Below are positions 28,421-36,481 of a stretch of 64,000 nt of DNA, one piece after another. A model generated the notes under the pieces. It saw only the letters and a program-made list of their open reading frames with translations. It had not been told where the DNA came from and searched no databases. A program made the position numbers and the translations under genes. Origin of the DNA: Deltaproteobacteria bacterium (GTDB lineage: Bacteria > Myxococcota > Myxococcia > Myxococcales > 40CM-4-68-19); assembly GCA_025358085.1 (NCBI GenBank), contig JANYKT010000159.1, positions 65,484 through 129,483 of the forward strand. The letters run 5' to 3'. The number at the start of each line of letters is the position of its first letter. Position 1 is the first letter of the stretch.

Positions 28421-29278
28421 CTAGATCACGTCCGCAAAGCCGCGTTCCATGCGCTTGAAGTAATACAGGCCCGACACGAGCAAAGCTGCGGAGACGGCGG
28501 TGGAAGTTGCGATGACTGACAACGAGACCGTCCCGCTTCCGAGCAATGCCCAGCGGAAACCTTCAATGACGCCAGCCATGGGATTGAGACCGAGCCAGAT
28601 GCGGTAACGCTCGGGAACGATACTAGCCGGGTACGCGACTGGAGTTGCAAAGAGCCAAAGCTGGCTGAGGAATGGCACCGTGTACCGGATATCCCGATAG
28701 CGCACGTTCAGTGTAGCGAGCCATAGCCCGATTCCAAAGGCCGTCACGAGCGCGAGGAAGAGGAGAAAGGGCAGCAGAAGGACGCGCGGCGACGGCGCAA
28801 TCTGATACCAGGCCATGAAGCCAAGCAGGATGACGAAGGAGACGGCAAAGTCGATGACCCCGGCGCCCATCGAAGCAAGCGGGACGATGATCCGGGGGAA
28901 ATAGACCTTGCGCAGGATGTTCTGGTTGTCGACCAGGCTATTGCTCGACTGGAGCAGGGCATAGGCAAAGAGCTGCCAGGGAACGAGGCCCGTGAGAGCA
29001 AACACAGGATAAGGAAGTCCGTCTGAAGAGATCTTCGCCAACCGGCCGAAGAAGACCGCGAAGATCACCGTAGTCGCGAGCGGCTGCAGCACCGCCCAAC
29101 CCACGCCGAGCAGAGTCTGGCGGTAGCGGAGTTGTATGTCCCTCCAGGCCATGAAGAAAACCAGCTCCCGGTGAATCCAGAGCTGGCTTAAGTCGAGCGG
29201 CGCCCAGCCGCTTGTCGGACGGATGATCCGCGTCGCCGGCGGCTCCGGCAGAGGCTCGACCGCGGTCGCGGCGCTCAA
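28421..29278 (-). CDS. wzm: ABC exporter permease, Wzm type
   Basis: A 285-residue ABC-2 permease with six predicted helices. It has DIQLRYRQTLLGVGWAVLQPL in the N-terminal amphipathic region, NQNILRKVYFPRIIVPLAS in the coupling region, and WLFATPVAYPASIVPERYR, all typical of Wzm/TagG permeases. With Wzt it flips polyprenyl-linked glycan across the inner membrane. It is the first gene of the tight minus-strand operon reaching to 19557; the 84 bp upstream of it, up to the next glycosyltransferase, may hold a promoter. Confidence 0.92.
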   Translation of the reverse strand: MSAATAVEPLPEPPATRIIRPTSGWAPLDLSQLWIHRELVFFMAWRDIQLRYRQTLLGVGWAVLQPLATTVIFAVFFGRLAKISSDGLPYPVFALTGLVPWQLFAYALLQSSNSLVDNQNILRKVYFPRIIVPLASMGAGVIDFAVSFVILLGFMAWYQIAPSPRVLLLPFLLFLALVTAFGIGLWLATLNVRYRDIRYTVPFLSQLWLFATPVAYPASIVPERYRIWLGLNPMAGVIEGFRWALLGSGTVSLSVIATSTAVSAALLVSGLYYFKRMERGFADVI

Positions 29279-29362
29279 GGTCTCCGGCCTTTCCTGCTCG
29301 TCAAGCTCTTCTCCAGTCAGCGTCCTGACACTCCGTGAACGCGCTCGATCGATGGTGTAAAG

Positions 29363-30448
29363 TCACAATTGACGGTAAACCGCCAGCGTCTCCTGCGCGC
29401 AGCGGTCCCAGGAAAACTGCTCGACTCGTTTGCGGCCAAGAGCAATGAGCGAGGCCCCAAGTTCGACCGAGCCGAGAACTCGTTCAATCGTGGCTTGCAG
29501 GCTTTCGACATCCAACGGGTCGAAGTACGCAGCGGCGGGTCCCGCCACTTCGGGTAGAGAGCTTGTGCTGCTGCAGATGACCGGGCATCCGTACGACATT
29601 GCCTCAAGCGGGGGGATACCAAAGCCTTCATAAAGGGATGGGTAAATGAATGCGCTCGCGCCTCGATACAGCGCCGCGAGAACCGGGTCACCGCCGCCGA
29701 AATGTAACACTCGTGATGAATCGAGATTCAGGCCGCCAATCTCATTCAACTCGGCGGTGGTGAAAGGCCCTCCGCCGAAGGCGACCAGCTTATAGTCTCG
29801 ACGGAGAGGCACCGACCGCGCGAAGGCTTCGAGCAGCCGACTGAAGTTCTTGTAGCCAACGCGACTGCCGACGTAGAGAAGATAGGGTCCGTGTACCGGC
29901 AGCGGTATTTCGGGGCTCTTCGTATCCAGATTCCATCCAAGGTGGATCACCGAAATCTTTTCGGGCGACACCTTGATCGACTTCAAGAGATCCCGACGCG
30001 TGTTTTCGGAAATGCAGATGACGTGATCGGCGCGTGCCACCGCGGCTGCCTTGAAGGTCGCGGTGTGGTCCGAAGAGGGAAACGCTTCCGTGTAAAGTTC
30101 GTGGATCATGTCGTAAACAGTAACGACGACGCCGGCGCCGCGCGGTGCCAGCCGCCGCCCGGAGTAATAGGTCTCGTGCACCACGTCCGGGCGGAACAAG
30201 GCGAGACCGACCGGCGCCACCAGGGTATCGAGTACGCCAAAGAATTGTTTGAAACGGCTGTTCACGTGTCTCCCCGCTACCAGGTCAGGCGGAGCCTGCG
30301 CGAGGTGCTCATTCATGTGGGCGAGCGCAAGCACTTTGGCGGTTACGCCGGGCGCGCGCGAAACCCGGCTTGCCAACTCCACGAAGTATCGTGAAATACC
30401 GCCGTACTGCTGAGCAGCGAAAATCTGATGGTCATAGGCTACGCGCAT
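29363..30448 (-). CDS. Family 4 glycosyltransferase
   Basis: A 361-residue GT-B enzyme. ATG 30448 begins MRVAYDHQIFAAQQYGGISRY, with the Gly-rich N-terminal loop QYGGISRYFVEL of this GT4 subgroup. The C-terminal half has YLLYVGSRVGYKNFSRLLEAF and the E-x7-E motif in YEGFGIPPLEAMSYGCPV. The frame is open 51 codons upstream, but those residues look non-coding. Several members with this start act as mannosyl- or rhamnosyltransferases; the sugar here is unknown. Confidence 0.88.
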   Translation of the reverse strand: MRVAYDHQIFAAQQYGGISRYFVELASRVSRAPGVTAKVLALAHMNEHLAQAPPDLVAGRHVNSRFKQFFGVLDTLVAPVGLALFRPDVVHETYYSGRRLAPRGAGVVVTVYDMIHELYTEAFPSSDHTATFKAAAVARADHVICISENTRRDLLKSIKVSPEKISVIHLGWNLDTKSPEIPLPVHGPYLLYVGSRVGYKNFSRLLEAFARSVPLRRDYKLVAFGGGPFTTAELNEIGGLNLDSSRVLHFGGGDPVLAALYRGASAFIYPSLYEGFGIPPLEAMSYGCPVICSSTSSLPEVAGPAAAYFDPLDVESLQATIERVLGSVELGASLIALGRKRVEQFSWDRCAQETLAVYRQL

Positions 30449-30536
30449 GAGCAATCGCCTGGCGTCAGGGAAGGCGACGGTTTGAAACTGACGCTCTTTT
30501 GCAACGTTCGCCGGACCGTCGAGATATTTGGCCGGA

Positions 30537-30932
30537 TCAAGGGGCCACGTCTTTCCGCTGTCGAGGATCGCCGGACTGGTGGTCTTTCTGCGCTGGCCCA
30601 TCCCGCTCGGCCGAGAGGATGGCGAGTTCCTGCGTCAGCCGCCGGATTTGCTGGCTCAGCCGGGAGATCACCGTGGAGAAATGCACGCTGATCAGCAGCA
30701 GGAAGAGGAGCGCGAAGATGAACAACGTCGTGGTCGGCAGGACCGCGCCGATGAGGCTGCTGATGTGCTCGATGAGCCCGTACCAGGAGACGAGCACGAT
30801 CATGGTCATCGAGGTAAGGATCCAGAGCCACGAATACTCTTCCTTGAGACGGCGGCGCCGCACCAACTCAAGGATGAAGAGCAAAGTGCCGAGGGCCGCG
30901 ATGATGGCGAAGATACGCTGATTCTGGGTCAT
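30537..30932 (-). CDS. DUF2304 membrane protein
   Basis: A 131-residue protein with three hydrophobic segments (about 6-22, 36-56 and 64-84), an arginine-rich loop (LVRRRRLKEEYSWLW) and a coiled-coil C-terminal part (TVISRLSQQIRRLTQELAIL). The KEEYSWLW-L pattern is typical of DUF2304 proteins, which occur next to GT2 genes in polysaccharide clusters. Its ATG overlaps the stop of the GT2 gene just upstream, so the two probably form a unit, perhaps a membrane anchor or flippase-like partner of the transferase. Confidence 0.85.
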   Translation of the reverse strand: MTQNQRIFAIIAALGTLLFILELVRRRRLKEEYSWLWILTSMTMIVLVSWYGLIEHISSLIGAVLPTTTLFIFALLFLLLISVHFSTVISRLSQQIRRLTQELAILSAERDGPAQKDHQSGDPRQRKDVAP

Positions 30933-31624
30933 CTTCGGTGGCTCCTGAGCGGGACCAGCATCAACGCGAGCGACATACGGAACACGTAATAGAAAGGCTT
31001 GATCAAGCCCCCATGCATGCTCTTGCCACTGGCCGACGCCAGCATCCGGACCGGCACTTCCGTGAGCCGCAATCCGGATCGGGCCACCATCGCCAGCACG
31101 TCGGCATCGGGGTAATCGGCTGGATAGCGTTCGTGTGCATAGAAGTGCAGCGCCTCGCGCGAGACCGCCTGGAAGCCGCTGGTCGGGTCAGTGATGCGCT
31201 GCCCGCAGAGCACCGAGGCGAGCTTGCCGAACAGCCACATGCCTAGCCGCCGGGCAAAGGGAGGGCGGTAGGAGCCTGCCTCCAGAAATCGCGAGCCCAC
31301 CACCACGTCCGCGGCAGAGAGCCCGGCAAGGAGGCCAGGAATGGAAGTGGGGTCGTGCTGCCCGTCCGCGTCCAGCTGGAGCACCGCGTCGTAGCCGTGC
31401 CGGAGCGCGTAGCGATATCCCGTTTGCAAGGCCGCGCCATATCCCAGGTTTACGGGGTGCACCGCCACTCGCGCGCCACCCAGCCGGGCTTCGGCCGCGG
31501 TGTCATCCGCCGAGCCGTCATCGACCACCAGGAGGTCACCCTGGATCTCCTGGCGAATCGCTTGCAGCACGCGCCGGATGCGGCTGGCCTCGTTGAACGC
31601 GGGCAGCAGAACAAGTAGCCGCAC
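30929..31624 (-). CDS. Family 2 glycosyltransferase, polyprenyl-phosphate sugar synthase-like
   Basis: A 231-residue GT-A enzyme of the DPM1/polyprenyl-phosphate mannosyltransferase type: RLLVLLPAFNEASRIRRVL, LLVVDDGSADDTA, the DxD motif VLQLDADGQHDPTSI, and TDPTSGFQAVSREALHFY. It would load a sugar onto undecaprenyl phosphate, giving a donor for the GT-C-like membrane proteins in the island. Starts GTG 31624 and GTG 31681 are both possible, neither with a Shine-Dalgarno; I prefer 31624 because it gives the usual family N-terminus. It is divergent from the GT2 at 31710 and coupled to the DUF2304 gene. Confidence 0.88.
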   Translation of the reverse strand: MRLLVLLPAFNEASRIRRVLQAIRQEIQGDLLVVDDGSADDTAAEARLGGARVAVHPVNLGYGAALQTGYRYALRHGYDAVLQLDADGQHDPTSIPGLLAGLSAADVVVGSRFLEAGSYRPPFARRLGMWLFGKLASVLCGQRITDPTSGFQAVSREALHFYAHERYPADYPDADVLAMVARSGLRLTEVPVRMLASASGKSMHGGLIKPFYYVFRMSLALMLVPLRSHRR

Positions 31625-31709
31625 GGGAGCGGCCAAAGGCTCGGCCCGGAGATGGGGCTCAATGACGGGACTTGCGCGCACGGGTGAGCCCAGTGTAGCA
31701 GGAGCAACT

Positions 31710-32510
31710 TTGAAGGTCAGCGTCATCACGCCGTCGTTCAACCAGGGCGCGTTCATCGAACGCACCATCGAGAGCGTTGTTTCCCAGCAGGGCGACTTCG
31801 AGCTCGAATACCTGGTGGTGGACGGCGGCTCGACGGACGAGACCCTTTCCATCCTTCGGCGGTACCAGGGGCGCTTGCGCTTCGTCTCCGAGGAAGACGC
31901 GGGCCAATCGGATGCCATCAACAAAGGCTTCCGCATGACCTCGGGAGGGGTTGTCGCCTGGCTCAATTCGGACGACACCTACCAGCCGGGCGCCCTCGAC
32001 ACGGTCGTGCGGACCCTGCGGGACAAAAGCGCCCGCTGGTGCTTCGGCGAATGCGGGATCATCGACGCAAAGGACCGCGAGATTCATCGCGCCATCTCGC
32101 TTTACAAGCGCTGGGTATCGGGCCGCTACAGCCTGCGCCGGTTGATTGGACGCAACTTCATCGCGCAGCCCGCGACCTTCTTCAGCCGGGAGCTGCTCGA
32201 GCAGGCGGGGCCCATTGATCCCAAGCTTCACCTAGCGATGGATTACGATCTCTGGCTGCGCTTTGCCCGGCTCGCGGAGCCGGTCTTCATCGCCCGGCCG
32301 CTGGCAAATTTTCGCCGGCATGGCGAGTCCAAGTCGGGCGCTCGCTATCGCGCCATGGCCTGGGAGTGTTTCAATATTGCTCGCGCCCGGGCGCGGGGGC
32401 TTGAGCACGCGGCGCTCGCCGAGCACCTGTTGCACCTCGGCGCCGAGCTCGCGGTGTACCAGGTGCTGGATCTCAAAGCCGCCCTGCTGCGGGAAACGTC
32501 GATTCGATGA
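31710..32510 (+). CDS. Family 2 glycosyltransferase
   Basis: A 266-residue GT-A enzyme: KVSVITPSFNQGAFIERTI, VVDGGSTDETLSILRRY, DxD-type WLNSDDTYQPGA, and LHLAMDYDLWLRFARLAEP. The start is TTG at 31710 with AGGAG five bases upstream; upstream codons in frame have no GT2 character. The last four bases overlap the ATG of the downstream TMTC-like gene (ATGA), so the two are a transcriptional unit. It resembles the two GT2 enzymes at 16532-18274. Confidence 0.88.
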   Translation: MKVSVITPSFNQGAFIERTIESVVSQQGDFELEYLVVDGGSTDETLSILRRYQGRLRFVSEEDAGQSDAINKGFRMTSGGVVAWLNSDDTYQPGALDTVVRTLRDKSARWCFGECGIIDAKDREIHRAISLYKRWVSGRYSLRRLIGRNFIAQPATFFSRELLEQAGPIDPKLHLAMDYDLWLRFARLAEPVFIARPLANFRRHGESKSGARYRAMAWECFNIARARARGLEHAALAEHLLHLGAELAVYQVLDLKAALLRETSIR

Positions 32511-34306
32511 TCGGCGCCGCTGCTCGCCCACCCGTCGAGGGCGATTCCCGCCCTGCTCCGCGCGGTTCGCGGGCCTTGCTGGTCATCGCGCTCCTGGGCG
32601 CCATCTACATCGGATACTCGCCAGCGCTTGATGGCGAGCTGCAATACGATGACCTGCGCAGCATCGTCGACAATCCCGCGGTCAAAGACGTCGCTCATTA
32701 CTCCCTGCTCGGCCTCGGCGATATTCTGGGTGGCACCGGCCGGGCGCTGACGGATCTGACCTTCGCGCTCAATTACCAGGCGAGCGCGCTTTCGGTCCGT
32801 CCCTATCACTTGGTGAACCTGGCGCTGCACCTCGCGACGGTACTCGCGATCCTGGGCCTGACGCTGGAAGTCCTGCGCCGGGCGCGGTGGCCTGCTCCAT
32901 TCGCAACGGCGTGGCTCGCGGCGGCGTTGTTCGGCTTGCACCCGATCCAGACCCAGGCCGTCGCCTACCTCTGCCAGCGCGCCGAGGTGCTCGCGGCTCT
33001 GCTCTACCTGCTCGGGTTGCGCCTCGCGCTCGCGGCCGAAGACCGCAAGCGCATCGGCTCTTCGTTCGCCGCCTACGGCGCGGCTTTCCTCTGTGTCATG
33101 CTTGGCTGGGGAGCCAAACCAACTCTGGCTACCTTTCCTGCCGCGCTCCTTCTGCTCAGCGCGGCTTTCCCGCGACCGCTTCTGGCCTTTCGGACCCGCT
33201 TCCTCGCCTCGCTCCCGTTCTGGGCACTGACCTTCGTGTGCTCCGCACGGCTGCTCGCGGGAGTCAGCGGCTCGTCCCATGCGGGCTTCAGCATTCCGAC
33301 CCTGAGCGCGGGCACATACCTGCTCACCGAATCCCGGGTCATCCTCACCTACGTGCGCCTCATCGCCTGGCCCGCCGGCCAGAACCTGGATTGGAGCTTC
33401 GCGCCCGGCACGTCGCTTCTTGAGCCGCGCACCCTCATCGCCGTGGTCGCGATCGCGTCCTCGGTGCTTGCAGCTTTCTGGCTATGGGCCTGGTCGGCGC
33501 GGGAGGAGCGGGACCACGAACTCCGCGTGCTGGCTCGCATTGCCTCGTTCGGCATCCTGTGGTTTTTACTCGTCCTTGCACCGTCGTCGAGCGTGGTTCC
33601 CGTCGCCGATGTCATCGAGGAGCATCGCGTCTACCTTGCGAGCTGGGGGCTCTTCCTGCCCGCTGCTGCGGCTGCCGTCCTCGCCCAGCGCCGGCTTGCA
33701 CCGGGCCGGCGAGGAACGGTCGCCCTCGCCGTGGGCTCGCTCGCCATTTGCGCCGTGCTCGGGACAGCACTCCACCGGCGCGCAGCTGTCTGGGCCACGA
33801 GCCTCGCGCTCTGGAGCGATGTGGTCGCGAAGTCGCCCGACAAGGTGCGCGGCCATATGAATCTGGCTGGTGCGCTGGTCGAGTTGCAGAGGTATGACGA
33901 GGCGATCTCTGTCCTCCAGGAGCTGAGGACGATGGCGCCCGAGGGCCCCGCGTTGGGCGCGAATCTGGCCATCGCTTATCTCGAGAGCGGGCATGTTGAA
34001 GAGGCGGAATCGGAGGCCGCGCAGGTCGCCCGCAGATGGCCCGACTATGCTCCCGCCCAGCATACTCTCGGGCAGCTTGCGTCCCTTCGAGGCGATTACC
34101 CGGCAGCGCGAGATCGATTCGAGAAGGCCCTCGCGCTCGACCCGGGCTCGATTCTGTCGCTGACGAGCCTCGCTGTCATCCAGGAGCGGCTGGGCGACCG
34201 CGCCTCGGCATGCAGCTCTTGGGCGCGCTACATGAGGTTGGCCGGACCGCGTGGAGCGGAGAGGGCGTTTGCGAGGCAGACCGCGCTTGGCTGCGAACTA
34301 AAATAG
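32507..34306 (+). CDS. Membrane protein with C-terminal TPRs, TMTC/GT-C-like
   Basis: A 599-residue protein. The N-terminal 400 residues contain about ten membrane segments, with an early loop LDGELQYDDLRSIVDNPAV whose Asp-Asp follows the first helix as in GT-C enzymes, and FGLHPIQTQAVAYLCQRAEV typical of bacterial TMTC-like O-glycosyltransferase homologues. The C-terminal part (about 445-580) holds several TPRs (GHMNLAGALVELQRYDEAIS, LGQLASLRGDYPAARDRFEK). It may transfer a polyprenyl-linked sugar to a protein or glycan in the periplasm. It converges on pilD with a 13-bp gap. Confidence 0.75.
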   Translation: MIGAAARPPVEGDSRPAPRGSRALLVIALLGAIYIGYSPALDGELQYDDLRSIVDNPAVKDVAHYSLLGLGDILGGTGRALTDLTFALNYQASALSVRPYHLVNLALHLATVLAILGLTLEVLRRARWPAPFATAWLAAALFGLHPIQTQAVAYLCQRAEVLAALLYLLGLRLALAAEDRKRIGSSFAAYGAAFLCVMLGWGAKPTLATFPAALLLLSAAFPRPLLAFRTRFLASLPFWALTFVCSARLLAGVSGSSHAGFSIPTLSAGTYLLTESRVILTYVRLIAWPAGQNLDWSFAPGTSLLEPRTLIAVVAIASSVLAAFWLWAWSAREERDHELRVLARIASFGILWFLLVLAPSSSVVPVADVIEEHRVYLASWGLFLPAAAAAVLAQRRLAPGRRGTVALAVGSLAICAVLGTALHRRAAVWATSLALWSDVVAKSPDKVRGHMNLAGALVELQRYDEAISVLQELRTMAPEGPALGANLAIAYLESGHVEEAESEAAQVARRWPDYAPAQHTLGQLASLRGDYPAARDRFEKALALDPGSILSLTSLAVIQERLGDRASACSSWARYMRLAGPRGAERAFARQTALGCELK

Positions 34307-34319
34307 CTGCACCGGACGC

Positions 34320-35240
34320 TCAGGACCAGAAGAGCCGGACGAGCGTCGCGTCCCAGCGGGCCAGCATCCAGTCGCCGAGAAGGAGGAACTCGAGCGCGGC
34401 CAGCGCCAGAAAGGGGCCGAAGGGGACCGCGTGAGGCGGAGGAACCCAGTCGTCGATCTCGGAATCGGTTGGCGACAAAGGCCCGATCGCAGGCTCGGTC
34501 ACACGCTCTGCCGGGGGCGGAATCAGAGACTCTGCCGTGGGCGGGATCAAAGCCTCTGCAGCGGCCGCGGCAGCCTTCCCCTTTGCCTTTGCCAGCATCG
34601 CGATCCCAGCGGCCGCGCCCTGCAGCGACGACAGCATCACCACCGGAAACAACGCCTTCCAGCCGAGCCACGCGCCGATGCCCGAGAGCAGCCAGACATC
34701 GCCCCAGCCCATGGTCTCGCGCTTGAGCACCTTCTCGCCGAACAGCGCGATGGCCGCGAAGAGCGCAAAGCCGATGGCTGCCCCGAGCGCGCTGCCGAGG
34801 AAACCGAGCGGCCTATTCCACAGCGGCGACACAAGGCCCAACGCGAGGAGAGGCCAGGTGATCTGGTGCGGAAGGAGCCAGGTATCGAGGTCGATATAAG
34901 CGAGCGAAACCAGCGCCGCCGCAAAGACGAAATAGCCGAGCGAGACGTAGGACAAGCCGTAGCTGCGCTCGACCGCGACCGCGAGTACGCCCACGAGCAA
35001 CTCGACCAGCGGATAACGCGGACTGATGGGCAGGCCGCAGCTGCGGCACTTGCCCCGCAGCACGAGCCAGGACAAGACGGGCACGTTGTCATACCAGGCG
35101 ATGGCCAACCGGCAGCGCGGGCAGCGCGAGCGCGGATGGACGATGCTCTCGCCCTTCGGCACCCGCGCGATGACCACGTTGAGGAAGCTGCCCACCACCG
35201 CGCCGACGAAGAACACATAGAGATGGAGCGCGATCTCCAT
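34320..35240 (-). CDS. pilD: Prepilin peptidase/N-methyltransferase
   Basis: PilD (306 aa) cleaves the leader from PilA and minor pilins and methylates the new N-terminus. The N-terminal methyltransferase part has the zinc cysteines Cys40, Cys43, Cys65 and Cys68 (CPRC, CRSC) after GSFLNVVIARVPKGESIV. The aspartyl protease residues lie in YIDLDTWLLP (Asp117/119) and GWGDVWLLSGIGAWLG (Asp181). Unusually, about 50 residues of Ala/Pro-rich hydrophilic sequence (about 217-270) are inserted before the last helices. The ATG overlaps the ABC ATPase stop by one base (TGATG). Confidence 0.95.
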   Translation of the reverse strand: MEIALHLYVFFVGAVVGSFLNVVIARVPKGESIVHPRSRCPRCRLAIAWYDNVPVLSWLVLRGKCRSCGLPISPRYPLVELLVGVLAVAVERSYGLSYVSLGYFVFAAALVSLAYIDLDTWLLPHQITWPLLALGLVSPLWNRPLGFLGSALGAAIGFALFAAIALFGEKVLKRETMGWGDVWLLSGIGAWLGWKALFPVVMLSSLQGAAAGIAMLAKAKGKAAAAAAEALIPPTAESLIPPPAERVTEPAIGPLSPTDSEIDDWVPPPHAVPFGPFLALAALEFLLLGDWMLARWDATLVRLFWS

Positions 35241-36202
35241 CAGGAGCTGCTCGCCTTGCCTCGGGCGCGGGCGACAAACAGCTCCTCGAGCGAGTGCCGG
35301 TGCGGCGTCAGCGAGATGAGGGTCGCGCCGGCCGCGACCACGGCGCGAACCGCGGCCTGCGCTGCAGACGGCTCGGCGAAGGTGAGCACCGTCGCGCGAT
35401 CGCCCTTGCGGACCTGGCCGCCGAGAGACGAAGCCAGCGCGTCCGGGAGACCTTCGGCAACGAGTTCGATGGCGCGCGAGCCCGGCGCGACCAGGTCGGC
35501 GAGCGCGCCGCAGTCGGTGAGGCGGCCGTCCACCATAATGCCGACGCGATCGCAGAGCGCTTCGACGTCGGAGAGGATGTGCGTCGAGAAGAGCACCGTG
35601 CGGCCCTCTTCTCTTATCTTGAGTATAATATCTCGAATGTCCTTCCGGCCAATGGGGTCCAGCCCGCTCATCGGCTCGTCGAGGATCACTGTCTCCGGAT
35701 CGCCAATGAGCGCCTGCGCGAGGCCGAGCCGCTGCACCATCCCTTTCGAAAAGCGGCGGATGGCGCGGTCGGCCCGGCCGGCGAGGCCGACCCGCGAGAG
35801 CAGCGCCGCCGCCTGCTTCGTCGCATCGGCGCGCGACAACCCGGCGAGGCGGCCGGCGAAGACGAGGTACTCGTCACCCCGCAGGAACTCGTACAGGGCG
35901 GGGTTCTCCGGCAGGTAGCCGAGCTTGCGGCGCGCAGCGAGCGAGCCCGCCTGGGCGTCGCCGATCCACGCTTGCCCGGTGGTGGGACGCACGAAGCCGA
36001 GCAGCATTTTGATGGTGGTGGTCTTGCCCGCTCCGTTGGGCCCGAGCAGGCCGAAAATTTCTCCTCGCTTCACCTCGAGCGACAAGTCCTCGACCGCCGG
36101 CATCCGGCGCGCCAGGAATCCGACGCGGAAAATCTTGCTGAGGCTCTCTGCGCGCACCGCGGCCTGCGACGGGCTGCTTCGTGCGGTCTGGCCGTCAATC
36201 AT
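35240..36202 (-). CDS. pilH: ABC transporter ATPase, PilH-like
   Basis: A 320-residue ABC-2-type ATPase: Walker A GPNGAGKTTTIKMLLG, signature FSKGMVQRLGLAQAL, Walker B TVILDEPMSGLDP, and a C-terminal regulatory domain (about 230-305). In M. xanthus pilG, pilH and pilI beside pilA encode an ABC transporter needed for T4P export. Here the ATPase is coupled to pilD and divergent from pilA, while the probable permease lies on the other side of pilA. The name is by position and family; a generic exporter ATPase is the alternative. Confidence 0.75.
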   Translation of the reverse strand: MIDGQTARSSPSQAAVRAESLSKIFRVGFLARRMPAVEDLSLEVKRGEIFGLLGPNGAGKTTTIKMLLGFVRPTTGQAWIGDAQAGSLAARRKLGYLPENPALYEFLRGDEYLVFAGRLAGLSRADATKQAAALLSRVGLAGRADRAIRRFSKGMVQRLGLAQALIGDPETVILDEPMSGLDPIGRKDIRDIILKIREEGRTVLFSTHILSDVEALCDRVGIMVDGRLTDCGALADLVAPGSRAIELVAEGLPDALASSLGGQVRKGDRATVLTFAEPSAAQAAVRAVVAAGATLISLTPHRHSLEELFVARARGKASSS

Positions 36203-36323
36203 CTTGCTTGTCTAACGCGCACTCTGTCCGATGGGCAATCGCAGAGAGACACCGGTGGGCAACCCGGAGCCAATGCGTCCTCACTAAGGGTCAAGGTGGG
36301 CTGACACGGCCTGCTCCCCGATG

Positions 36324-36336
36324 GACATAATTTGTC
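36324..36336. promoter_or_regulatory. Candidate PilR-type enhancer site upstream of pilA
   Basis: GACA (36324-36327) and TGTC (36333-36336) form an inverted repeat spaced by TAATT, about 80 bp upstream of the pilA -24 element. A further TGACAC lies at 36302-36307. PilR of Pseudomonas recognises TGTC-containing half-sites upstream of a sigma-54 pilA promoter, so these are plausible PilR sites. The match is short and the assignment is inference. Confidence 0.4.
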
Positions 36337-36413
36337 ACTCAAATCCGCTACGCACTCCGGGCTTTTTGGCCTGCGGGGGAATCCATAGAGGAGCCGACCA
36401 GTTTCCGGGAGGC

Positions 36414-36429
36414 TGGCAGACAACTTGCT
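36414..36429 (+). promoter_or_regulatory. Sigma-54 (-24/-12) promoter of pilA
   Basis: TGGCAGA at 36414-36420, four bases, then TTGCT at 36425-36429. The GG and GC doublets are exactly 12 bases apart, matching the RpoN consensus TGGCACG-N4-TTGCW at nearly every key position. Transcription should begin near 36440, about 40 bases before the pilA ATG, which has AAGGAG upstream. PilS/PilR encoded at 40910-44037 are the obvious activators; pilA of M. xanthus is known to be sigma-54-dependent. Confidence 0.8.
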
Positions 36430-36481
36430 ATAAAGCTCGGCAACCCGCTGGCCTCCCCCCGCCGGCTCAAGGAGCAACACC

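Noticed and set aside
34431..35918. 495-codon plus-strand frame opposite pilD and the ABC ATPase
   Set aside because: It crosses two clearly coding minus-strand genes and has no family features.
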